This document shows positions 28,933 to 35,703 of a DNA stretch of 55,809 bases, in pieces (within the stretch, counting starts at the first letter, position 1; the number at the start of each line of letters is the position of its first letter). The DNA comes from Pelagibacteraceae bacterium. Lineage in GTDB: Bacteria > Pseudomonadota > Alphaproteobacteria > GCA-002720895. A model generated the notes under the pieces. That model did no database searches. It worked only from the letters and a program-made list of their open reading frames with translations, and was not told the origin of the DNA. The stretch is taken from positions 83,970 to 139,778 of the forward strand of contig PBCY01000019.1 of assembly GCA_002717245.1 (NCBI GenBank), given 5' to 3'. Position numbers and translations under genes: made by a program.

Positions 28933-30316
28933 TCAAAACTTAGGTGTAATAAAATTACATTTTCTTAAACTATTTTTCAAATTAAGTTTAATTTTCTTTA
29001 AATTTTCTTGATTATTAGCTTCGCATCTAGCAACAATAATATTTTGTGTATTAGAAGCTCTTACTAGCCACCAGCCATAGTTATTTGAATATCTTACTCC
29101 GTCAATATCTATAAATTTTTTATTCTCTTTTTTTAAAATATTTTTTAACTTTTTAACAATCAAGAATTTTTCGGTTTCTGTACTATTAAATCTTAATTCA
29201 GGAGTATTATAGGATTTTTCCATACTATCAAATAGTTTTGACAAAGAATTATCAGAGTCACAATACAGATTTAAAAATCTTATAGAAGCGTATATTGCGT
29301 CATCAAATCCATAATATTTATCAGCAAAGAAAATATGGCCACTCATTTCACCGGCAAAGATTGCTTTAGTTTCTTTCATTTTTTTTTTTATTAAAGAATG
29401 TCCAGTTTTCCAAAATATAGGATTACCATTTAATTTTTTAATTTCATTAAAAACAACTTGGCTGGATTTTATATCTAAAATAATTTTAGAATTTGGATTA
29501 TTTAAAAGAACATCTCTAGCTAAAAAAGCAACAATCTTATCTGCAAATATAATTCTTCCTTTATTATCAACCACACCCAACCTATCGCCATCGCCATCAA
29601 AGGCAAAACCTAAATCGCATTTTTTTTTTTTTTACTAAATTTATCAATTGTTTTAAATTTTTTGGAACAGTCGGATCTGGATGATGTGAAGGAAAATTTC
29701 CATCAATTTTTCCATTAATAATAAAATGTTTACCTTTTATTTTTTTAATTAATTTTGAAACAACCTCTCCACTTGATCCATTACCTGGATCCCAAGCAAC
29801 TTTAATATTCTTTTTAATATTTGAAGAATTCTTTAAAAAAGATAAATATTTATTTTTAATTAATATTTTTTTTATTTTTGCTTTTTTATCATTAACAAAA
29901 ATACCTTTTGAAGAAATTCTAGCCAAATCTAAAATATCTTTACCTACAATACTTTTATTTTTTAATAACATCTTAAACCCATTATAATTTGAAGGATTAT
30001 GTGAACCTGTAATCATAATTCCGCTATCATATTTCTTAGAATACATTGTAAAATATAACAAGGGGGTTGGAACAAGACCAATTTTATAAACATTAATGCC
30101 TTTAGAGGACAATCCTTTTACTAATTCTTTTTCAAAATTTATTGAACTAATTCTTCCATCGTACCCTACTACAACATTTTTAAATTTTTGTTTTTTTAAT
30201 AAAGTAGCAAATGCTTTTCCTAAATATAAAGCATCGATACTATTTAAATCTTCATCAATTATGCCTCTTATGTCGTATTCACGTAATATTGTTTTTTTAA
30301 AATTATGAATATCCAT
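28933..30316 (-). pseudogene. Phosphomannomutase/phosphoglucomutase, frameshifted in a homopolymer
   Basis: Alpha-D-phosphohexomutase interconverting hexose 6- and 1-phosphates for cell-surface polysaccharide precursors. Reading leftward from ATG at 30316, residues 1-235 show the phosphoserine loop TGSHNPS (103-109, Ser105) and domains 1-2. At the 14-A run (29620-29633) the frame shifts and terminates within a few codons. One base fewer restores ...KKKK-CDLGFAFDGDGDR, the Mg-binding loop, and the rest continues to 28933 with the sugar-binding segment (FAGEMSGHIFF) and the phosphate-binding C-terminal domain intact. Total length is then normal. Every other motif is preserved, so this is a sequencing error, slippage-rescued gene or very recent mutation rather than an old pseudogene. 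Confidence 0.85.
29620..29633. repeat. 14-nt T/A homopolymer at the frameshift
   Basis: A run of 14 T on the plus strand (14 A on the coding strand) within the phosphomannomutase gene. Removing one base (or adding two) joins the two open halves without loss of any conserved residue. The run lies at the lysine stretch just before the DGDGDR loop. Confidence 0.95.
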
Positions 30317-30335
30317 TAAAGATTCTTTTAAACTA

Positions 30336-30548
30336 CTAAATACCTATTATTTTTAATAAATTAGGAAGAATGCTTCTAAGAAAAGAAATTAAAAAACCTA
30401 CTTTGCCAGTGTATATAAAATAAATAATCAAACCAATTATAAATAAAATAAATAAATTTTTATAAAATGAATTCTTATTTTTAAAAAAATTAATCAATAT
30501 AAAAATAAAAAAAAATGCTGCTAGTATGAATAATAAAATTTTGATCAT
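30336..30548 (-). CDS. Small two-helix membrane protein; possibly the membrane part of a DnaJ-like protein
   Basis: The 70-residue ORF has two hydrophobic segments (about 3-20 and 31-48) and a third amphipathic one near 50-68. The pattern LLFILAAFFFIFILINFF, short basic loop, then FIYTGKVGFLISFLRSILP resembles the N-terminal membrane segment of alphaproteobacterial Tim14-like DnaJ proteins (…TGRLG…), but no J domain follows before the stop. It could be a shortened relative or an unrelated small membrane protein. It precedes the phosphomannomutase gene by 19 bp on the same strand. Confidence 0.55.
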   Translation of the reverse strand: MIKILLFILAAFFFIFILINFFKNKNSFYKNLFILFIIGLIIYFIYTGKVGFLISFLRSILPNLLKIIGI

Positions 30549-30614
30549 TTAATAAAACTTTAATAATAAAATTAATTGAAAAAACTTTAAAACCAAATAA
30601 TATCTTACCATTAT

Positions 30615-30633
30615 GATAATGATAATCATTATC
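30615..30633 (+). promoter_or_regulatory. Perfect 19-bp Fur box upstream of futA-like gene
   Basis: The sequence GATAATGATAATCATTATC is identical to the classical 19-bp Fur consensus (inverted GATAAT repeats), ending 17 bp before the ATG of the iron-binding protein gene. The location is where a repressor would block transcription start. This directly supports iron-repressed expression. Which Fur-family protein binds it in this organism is not shown. Confidence 0.88.
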
Positions 30634-30650
30634 AATTAAATACAATTCAA

Positions 30651-31691
30651 ATGTTCAATATAAAAAAATTTATATTAAAAAGTATATTTATACTTACTTT
30701 ATTAAGCTTAATACATATAAATCTTGAATCAAAATCAGAAAGCGAATTAAATATATATTCAGGTAGAAAATTACATCTAATAGATCCTTTAATAAAAGAA
30801 TTTGAAAAAGATTACAAAATTAAAGTTAATATTACCACGGGAAAAGCTGATGAATTCATAGAAAGATTAAAACTTGAAAAAAAAAATACAAAAGCTGATA
30901 TTTTACTAACAACAGATATAGCAAGACTATCAAGAGCAAAAAAGAATAATTTATTTCAAAAAGTTAATTCAGAAATTTTAAAAAACAATATACCATCAAA
31001 ATATACAAGTAAGGATTTTGACTGGTTTGGATTTTCAATAAGAGCTAGACCTATAATTTATTCAAAAGAAAGAATTAATAAAAAAGAATTAAAAAATTAC
31101 GAAAATTTGGCTGATGCAAAATGGAATAAGAAAATTTGCATGAGATCATCTAATAATGTTTATAACCAATCATTAATTTCTTATATGATTATAAATTTAG
31201 GTGAAAAAAGAACCGACCTGTGGATTAAAAATTTAATAAAAAACTTTGCACGAAAGCCATATGGGGGTGATAGAGATCAAATTAAAGCTATTGCTTCAGG
31301 ACAATGTGATATCACTGTTGCAAATACATATTACCTAGCAAATATGTTAAATAGTAAAAATGAAAAAGATCGAAACGCAGCTAAAAAAGTATCACTATTT
31401 TGGCCAAATCAAAATACTTTTGGAACACATATAAATTTAAGCGGTGCTGGGATAATAAAAGATTCTAAAAATTATGACAATGCAGTTCTATTTTTAGAAT
31501 TCCTCTCTTCACAAAAAGCTCAAGAAATATATACAAAAAAGATAAATGAATACTCTGTAAGAAAAGATGTAGAGCCATCAAAAATAGTATTTAAATTTGG
31601 TAAATTTAAGTCTGATGATAAGCAACTTCATGAAATAGGTAAAGAAATAGAAAAAGCAATTTATTTATCATCAAAAAACGGCTGGAAATAA
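30651..31691 (+). CDS. Ferric iron ABC transporter substrate-binding protein (FutA/FbpA-like)
   Basis: Periplasmic Fe(III)-binding protein. It has a signal segment (about 8-26) followed by ELNIYSGRKLHLIDPLIKEFEKDY, the usual FutA start with YSGR. DILLTTDIARLSRAKKNNLFQ and the tyrosine-rich iron-site segment DITVANTYYLANML (about 223-236) are also present. It has 346 residues. The upstream Fur box fits the role. No iron permease or ATPase gene is adjacent, so it must work with a transporter encoded elsewhere. The next 170 bp contain a hairpin and candidate sigma-regulon elements rather than more transporter genes. Confidence 0.92.
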   Translation: MFNIKKFILKSIFILTLLSLIHINLESKSESELNIYSGRKLHLIDPLIKEFEKDYKIKVNITTGKADEFIERLKLEKKNTKADILLTTDIARLSRAKKNNLFQKVNSEILKNNIPSKYTSKDFDWFGFSIRARPIIYSKERINKKELKNYENLADAKWNKKICMRSSNNVYNQSLISYMIINLGEKRTDLWIKNLIKNFARKPYGGDRDQIKAIASGQCDITVANTYYLANMLNSKNEKDRNAAKKVSLFWPNQNTFGTHINLSGAGIIKDSKNYDNAVLFLEFLSSQKAQEIYTKKINEYSVRKDVEPSKIVFKFGKFKSDDKQLHEIGKEIEKAIYLSSKNGWK

Positions 31692-31776
31692 TATTAATTT
31701 TTAACTTATTGTAAGGAGTCAATTTATTGAGGGAGAATATATGACTCCTTACTTGATTTTATAGAAATCTATACAA
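31692..31776 (-). ncRNA. Candidate ECF-sigma-dependent small RNA with C-rich loop
   Basis: No ORF of any size explains this stretch. A minus-strand GGAAT-N16-CGTT element (31783-31807) would start a transcript near 31774-31778. The RNA would contain a small 5' stem (TATAGA/TCTATA, 31760-31773), then an 11-bp stem GTAAGGAGTCA/TGACTCCTTAC (31711-31752) with a 20-nt loop containing UUCUCCCUCA. The loop bases UCUCCCUCA are perfectly complementary to 33110-33118, the start-codon region of the ECF sigma mRNA. The 3' end is set at the futA stop by inference; no strong U-tract is seen. The same hairpin on the plus strand could instead act as a futA terminator. Confidence 0.4.
31711..31752. repeat. 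Perfect 11-bp inverted repeat with 20-nt loop
   Basis: The arms GTAAGGAGTCA (31711-31721) and TGACTCCTTAC (31742-31752) are exact reverse complements and contain G/C pairs, unusual for intergenic DNA here. One arm contains TAAGGAG (Shine-Dalgarno-like), the other its anti-Shine-Dalgarno complement. The loop reads GAGGGAGA on plus and TCTCCCTC on minus. It is the strongest hairpin I found in any gap of the window. Confidence 0.9.
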
Positions 31777-31782
31777 ACTAAT

Positions 31783-31807
31783 AACGAAATAAATAAAATT
31801 TTATTCC
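31783..31807 (-). promoter_or_regulatory. Candidate ECF sigma promoter (GGAAT-N16-CGTT), minus strand
   Basis: On the minus strand GGAAT (31807-31803) is followed by exactly 16 bp and CGTT (31786-31783). It matches the element in front of the ECF sigma gene in both boxes, spacer length and the first spacer bases (GGAATAAA). It points away from the protease gene towards the futA 3' end, into the hairpin region. The general GGAA-N16/17-CGTT type is established for ECF sigma factors, including EcfG in alphaproteobacteria; use by the sigma factor encoded here is inferred. Confidence 0.5.
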
Positions 31808-31861
31808 TTTTTTGATTAAAAAATATTATTTAATGTATAGGTGTAATTTAATTATTTAATT

Positions 31862-33073
31862 GTGAAATTATTTATAAAAATTTTATTCTTTTTCGTATTT
31901 ATTTTATTCTTTAATAAAGAATTATTATCTGAAGATTTTGATACTGCTAAAAAATATTTAAATAATAAAGAATATGATGAAGCTTATAAAAATTTTAATT
32001 CATGCACTAATGAATGTATTTCAGGAATTAATTGTAATAAAGAACATTTTATGTGCATGCTAGAAATAGGAAGAATGCTTGAACAAGGTCTAGTTGAAAA
32101 AGATTTAAGTAAAGAGCAAAGAACAAATAAAGCAATTTTTTGGTATGAATATTGTTCTGATAAAAAATCAAAGAAATGTGCTGTAAAAATTGCAACTTTA
32201 AAACCTAGAAATAAATTTATTGTAAAAAACATTCAAGAAAAATTATTTGATTTAGGATATCCAATTAAAAGGGATGATATACCAGGTATTGAAACTTTTG
32301 ATGCTATTGAAAAATTTCAAAAAAAAGAGCAGTTACCGGTAGAGCTACCTAATGAACCTGAAGAATGGCTTAAACTCAATGATATGTTAACAAATGCATT
32401 AGCCAATAAAAAAAATAATGAAAATACAAAAATTGGAAAACCATCTGATTATTCTACTGGTATATGGGTAGGTAAAAAAAATAAATTTTATGTTTTATCT
32501 GCTGCTCATTTTGTAAATGGATGCACTAAAATTAGATCTAATAAACTGAGTTTAAGAGTTTATAAAATTGATAATTTCAATGACTTAGCTTTATTAGAAA
32601 GCGATGAAATTAATAAAAATAATATTTCAGCTGAGTTTCCTTCAAAAGCAGGAGTTGAGAATGAAAAAATTTATGTTTTTGGCTATCCAAGACAGACTAT
32701 TCTTGGCAAAGGAGAGACGTCTGAAGGAGAGATCATATCTTTAACGTTAAAAGGAGACAGAAGCAAAATAGCTATCTCTGGAGATTTACATATACATTCA
32801 AGTGGTAGCCCTGTTATTAATAAAAAAGGACTAATAATTGGTACTGTGCATGCAAAATCTTCTTTATGGAAAAAAGTAAAAGAAAAATTAAAATTTGGTG
32901 TAACGTCAGAAGGTCAAAACCTAGCAATTTCAATTTATACAATTAAAAGCTTTTTAGATGAAAGTAATGTTGATTACGTTACTCTTTATGATCCAAAAAA
33001 TAAAGATAGAGAACAAATAATTTCAAAAGCAAAAAAATATACTATACCATTGGAATGTTGGGGAAAAAATTAA
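31862..33073 (+). CDS. Periplasmic trypsin-like serine protease with peptidoglycan-binding-like domain
   Basis: It has a signal peptide (about 1-23), a cysteine-containing helical segment resembling Sel1/TPR repeats (about 25-112) and a peptidoglycan-binding type 1-like segment (124-158, IQEKLFDLGYP...TFDAIEKFQKKEQLP). A chymotrypsin-fold protease domain (about 195-375) carries His216 (LSAAHFVNGC), Asp241 (NDLALLE) and Ser314 (SSGSPV). Eight cysteines are present, many for this genome. The start is GTG at 31862, with no closer ATG. Together these suggest a wall-associated periplasmic protease. It lies 35 bp upstream of an ECF sigma/anti-sigma pair, so it may sense or execute envelope stress. 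No exact family name is known to me. Confidence 0.82.
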   Translation: MKLFIKILFFFVFILFFNKELLSEDFDTAKKYLNNKEYDEAYKNFNSCTNECISGINCNKEHFMCMLEIGRMLEQGLVEKDLSKEQRTNKAIFWYEYCSDKKSKKCAVKIATLKPRNKFIVKNIQEKLFDLGYPIKRDDIPGIETFDAIEKFQKKEQLPVELPNEPEEWLKLNDMLTNALANKKNNENTKIGKPSDYSTGIWVGKKNKFYVLSAAHFVNGCTKIRSNKLSLRVYKIDNFNDLALLESDEINKNNISAEFPSKAGVENEKIYVFGYPRQTILGKGETSEGEIISLTLKGDRSKIAISGDLHIHSSGSPVINKKGLIIGTVHAKSSLWKKVKEKLKFGVTSEGQNLAISIYTIKSFLDESNVDYVTLYDPKNKDREQIISKAKKYTIPLECWGKN

Positions 33074-33074
33074 C

Positions 33075-33099
33075 GGAATAAAGTTATTATATAATCGTT
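33075..33099 (+). promoter_or_regulatory. Candidate autoregulatory ECF promoter before the sigma gene
   Basis: GGAAT (33075-33079), 16 bp, CGTT (33096-33099), with the C of CGTT 13 nt before the ATG. It fills almost the whole 35-bp gap between the protease stop and the sigma start. Transcription from it would begin a few nucleotides before the ATG, giving a nearly leaderless mRNA. Same boxes and spacer as the elements at 31783-31807 (minus) and, with one change, 34223-34247. Confidence 0.6.
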
Positions 33100-33108
33100 A
33101 TAACTACT

Positions 33109-33708
33109 ATGAGGGAGATTTTAAAAAAAAAAATAAGATTAGAGGCCCGCAAATGTTACGGAGATTTATTAAATTATACTAAATTTAGCCTTACCCACAA
33201 TCATCATGATGCTGAAGATTTAGTTTCACAAGCTTACATTAGATTTTTTAATTCTTATGACAAAGGAAAAAGCAAATATAAAGAAAATACTAATATTCTA
33301 GGATATTTAAAATTAATAGTAAAAAACCTATATATTGACAGAAAAAGAAAAGAAAAAAGATCTCCTAATATTATTTCTATTCACAAAGAAATAGATAATA
33401 AAGAAATTATTAATTTTGATGAATACAAAGCTCAAAAACTTGAAAAAGAAGAAGAGAGCATTAAAGATCCATTCTCAATAAATATAGACATAAAGAGAAT
33501 TCTAAAAATAATGGATAGATTGCTATCTCAGGAAGATAAAGAAATTTTCTTTTTAATATTTATTGAAGGATATAAATATAATGAAGTTTCTAAAAAACTT
33601 AAAATTTCTCAAGGAACTATAGGTAGCAGACTAAATAGGAACATTAAAAAAATTAAGCAAGAATTAAATAAAAAAAACGTTAATAAAGTTAAGGAATTAA
33701 AAAGATGA
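33109..33708 (+). CDS. ECF-family RNA polymerase sigma factor
   Basis: Extracytoplasmic-function sigma factor of 199 residues. Region 2 runs from about 22 to 83 (THNHHDAEDLVSQAYIRFF, then LGYLKLIVKNLYIDRKRK for -10 recognition). A charged linker follows, then region 4 at about 135-185 with a helix-turn-helix (YNEVSKKLKISQGTIGSRLNRNIKKIKQ). The start ATG at 33109 is the only sensible one, and the gene has almost no leader. It overlaps the anti-sigma gene by ATGA. It is preceded by a candidate promoter of its own type. No PhyR or NepR is nearby, so this is not the EcfG general stress factor but a locally controlled ECF. Confidence 0.92.
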   Translation: MREILKKKIRLEARKCYGDLLNYTKFSLTHNHHDAEDLVSQAYIRFFNSYDKGKSKYKENTNILGYLKLIVKNLYIDRKRKEKRSPNIISIHKEIDNKEIINFDEYKAQKLEKEEESIKDPFSINIDIKRILKIMDRLLSQEDKEIFFLIFIEGYKYNEVSKKLKISQGTIGSRLNRNIKKIKQELNKKNVNKVKELKR

Positions 33709-34211
33709 AGATAGATAATAGCGCTCTTATAAGATTTATTAATAAAGATCTTTCTAAATTAGAAAGAAAAAAAATACAATTATTAATAAATAATAATGTA
33801 AAAATAAAGTCAAAATATAAAAGTTTAAAAAATTTTCAATCTATTCTTAAAGATCAAGCTAAGATTAATAAAAAAAATAAAATGCCTGAGAAATTACTAA
33901 ATAAAATTTCTATAGATAATGAAAATACAAAAAATACTAAAATAAAATTTAATAATTTATATAAGATTGCCGCTAGTTTACTAGCATTTGTTGCCATAGG
34001 ATGGTTAATTAGTATGCCTAATAAAACTTTTTTATCTAAAAATCCGAATCCTTATATAAAAAATAGTAATTCAAATAAGATACATATTTTTTATAATCCT
34101 GTAACATTATCCGATTTTCTCTACGAAAATAAAAATAATTGTTCAATTCCTGAAAAAATATTAGATGAAAATAATAAAGAAGTATACGCGGTTAGCTGTA
34201 AAATAAACTAA
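33705..34211 (+). CDS. Single-pass membrane anti-sigma factor
   Basis: The 168-residue protein overlaps the sigma gene by 4 nt (ATGA), the classic sigma/anti-sigma coupling. Residues 1-70 match the helical anti-sigma pattern LIRFINKDLSKLERKKIQLLINNNVKIK…, followed by a single membrane helix (about 87-104, IAASLLAFVAIGWLIS). The periplasmic tail of about 60 residues has two cysteines, Cys146 and Cys165. The HxxxCxxC zinc motif of ZAS-type anti-sigmas is absent. Topology predicts cytoplasmic sigma binding and periplasmic sensing. Assignment rests on context plus pattern. Confidence 0.8.
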   Translation: MKIDNSALIRFINKDLSKLERKKIQLLINNNVKIKSKYKSLKNFQSILKDQAKINKKNKMPEKLLNKISIDNENTKNTKIKFNNLYKIAASLLAFVAIGWLISMPNKTFLSKNPNPYIKNSNSNKIHIFYNPVTLSDFLYENKNNCSIPEKILDENNKEVYAVSCKIN

Positions 34212-34222
34212 AAAAAAAAAAT

Positions 34223-34247
34223 GCAATAAAATTTTAAGAAAATCGTT
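34223..34247 (+). promoter_or_regulatory. Candidate ECF promoter before the 94-residue membrane protein gene
   Basis: GCAAT (34223-34227), 16 bp, CGTT (34244-34247), with 13 nt from the C of CGTT to the ATG at 34257, identical geometry to the sigma-gene element. The spacer begins AAAA and the -10 is preceded by AAT, as at the sigma gene. One mismatch in the -35 (GC for GG). Confidence 0.5.
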
Positions 34248-34256
34248 CTTATAGAT

Positions 34257-34541
34257 ATGAATAAAAAATTACTATACCCTTTATATGGAATTGTTTTCTT
34301 CTTTGTATTATCAATTATTTTTATTACATCTTTTACTAAAAACAGTATGTCAAAAGAAATTGATCCCAGATATCCTGCTACGAGATGGCTAGAAATAGAT
34401 AATTATATAGGTGGAAGCAAATCTAGTATGGAAAATAGTTCTAAAAATAAAACTATAGAACCAATTAAATTTGCTGAGGACATATCTATACCAGAATTAC
34501 CTAATTTAACTGATATTCCTCTAACAAATGAAGATAAATAA
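34257..34541 (+). CDS. 94-residue membrane-anchored or secreted protein, unknown function
   Basis: Unrecognised. One N-terminal hydrophobic segment (about 7-25) serves as a signal or anchor. It is followed by a 65-residue polar tail, rich in Ser/Asn/Glu and proline (ATRWLEIDNYIGGSKSS, then IPELPNLTDIPLTNEDK), with no cysteines and no visible fold motifs. It lies 45 bp after the anti-sigma gene and has its own copy of the sigma-type promoter element, so it is likely the main downstream output of the cassette. A role at the cell envelope is inferred. Confidence 0.65.
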   Translation: MNKKLLYPLYGIVFFFVLSIIFITSFTKNSMSKEIDPRYPATRWLEIDNYIGGSKSSMENSSKNKTIEPIKFAEDISIPELPNLTDIPLTNEDK

Positions 34542-34573
34542 TAAAATAGTTTGATTTTTTAATCTTTTATTAT
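34538..34573 (+). terminator. Weak AT-rich hairpin after the sigma cassette
   Basis: The arms ATAATAAAA (34538-34546) and TTTTATTAT (34565-34573) pair over 9 bp, and a nested GATT/AATC stem with TTTT loop (34553-34564) sits inside. It begins at the stop codon of the 94-residue gene. No long U-run follows and all outer pairs are A-T, so termination is uncertain. Confidence 0.3.
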
Positions 34574-34596
34574 CAAATAAATAGCATTCTTAAAAA

Positions 34597-35703
34597 ATGA
34601 AGAAAGTTATTTATTTTATTTCAGAAGATTGGGTTTTTTTAAATCATCGTTTAGAACTCGCAAAAAAAATTCAAAACAAAGGTTATGAAATTACATTAAT
34701 TACAAATGTAACTCATTATAAAAAAACAATTGAAAAAAAAAAAATAAAAGTAATTCCATTAAAAATAGAAAGAGGAAGTTTAAATCTTAGAAAATCGATA
34801 AAAACAGTTTATAGATTAATTAAAATTTTTAAAAAAATAAAACCAAATATTGTTCATAATTTTGGTTTAAGACAAATTGTACAAGGTAATATAGCGGCAA
34901 AAATCTCAGGTGTAAGAAAGATTTTTAATTCAATAATAGGTTTAGGGAGTGTTTTTGTATCAGGCAATATATTAATTAAAACTTTTATAACTAATTTATT
35001 AAGAGCAACATTATTTTTTAAAAATTCTAATGTTTTAGTTCAAAACAAAGATGATTATTATTTTTTTAAAAAAAAAATATGGATAAGAGAAAAAAATTTA
35101 TTCATTAATACCACATCTGGAATAAATTTAAAAAAATATAATATCTCAAAAGAACCAAAAGGAAAAATTACATTTTTATTTGCTTCAAGAATTATAAAAG
35201 ATAAAGGAATTAAAGAATTAATAGAAGCGTCAAGAAAGCTTAACAAAACATTTAAAAATTTCCAAATTTTTATAGCTGGTAAAATTGATAGCCAAAACCC
35301 TTCTAGTGTATCTTATGATAAAATAAAGTCTTGGGATGCTTTAAATTATATAAAATATTTAGGTCATGTTAATAATATGAATGAACTTTATAAAAAAATA
35401 CATGTCGCTATATTGCCATCATACAGAGAAGGTTTACCAAAAGGTTTATTGGAGGCTTCAGCTTCTGGAAAACCAATTATTACAACAAACGTTCCTGGAT
35501 GTAGAGATGTAGTAATAAATAACAAAAATGGTATTGTTGTAAATCCTAAAGACATTGAAGAATTATATCTAGCAATGAAAAAAATGATTAATAATAAAAA
35601 TCTTAGAATAAAAATGGGAAAAGAAGGCAGAAATTTTATAAAAAAAAAATTCTTAATTGGAAATACTGCAAAAAATTTAGTTGAATTATATAAGAATTGT
35701 TAA
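34597..35703 (+). CDS. Glycosyltransferase family 4-type (group 1)
   Basis: GT-B fold retaining glycosyltransferase for a cell-surface glycan; acceptor and sugar unknown. The N-terminal half has FISEDWVFLNHRLELAKKIQNKGYEI. The C-terminal half carries the nucleotide-sugar site: FASRIIKDKGIKELIEA, ILPSYREGLPKGLLEASASGKPIITTNVPGCRDVV with the E-x7-E type motif, and NGIVVNPKDIEELYLAM. It has 368 residues and no signal peptide. It is a single gene, not in a polysaccharide cluster, and ends 4 nt inside the convergent oxygenase-like gene. Confidence 0.88.
   Translation: MKKVIYFISEDWVFLNHRLELAKKIQNKGYEITLITNVTHYKKTIEKKKIKVIPLKIERGSLNLRKSIKTVYRLIKIFKKIKPNIVHNFGLRQIVQGNIAAKISGVRKIFNSIIGLGSVFVSGNILIKTFITNLLRATLFFKNSNVLVQNKDDYYFFKKKIWIREKNLFINTTSGINLKKYNISKEPKGKITFLFASRIIKDKGIKELIEASRKLNKTFKNFQIFIAGKIDSQNPSSVSYDKIKSWDALNYIKYLGHVNNMNELYKKIHVAILPSYREGLPKGLLEASASGKPIITTNVPGCRDVVINNKNGIVVNPKDIEELYLAMKKMINNKNLRIKMGKEGRNFIKKKFLIGNTAKNLVELYKNC

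Noticed and set aside
31742-31764. Plus-strand mini-ORF (7 codons, MTPYLIL) with a strong GGGAG ribosome-binding site inside the hairpin loop
   Set aside because: It lies within the stem and loop of the inverted repeat and the purine run is explained by the C-rich loop on the other strand; no regulated amino acid pattern as in attenuator leaders.
33109-33708. Sigma factor as EcfG (general stress)
   Set aside because: No PhyR, NepR or sensor kinase adjacent; instead a coupled single-pass membrane anti-sigma factor. The promoter similarity alone is not enough.
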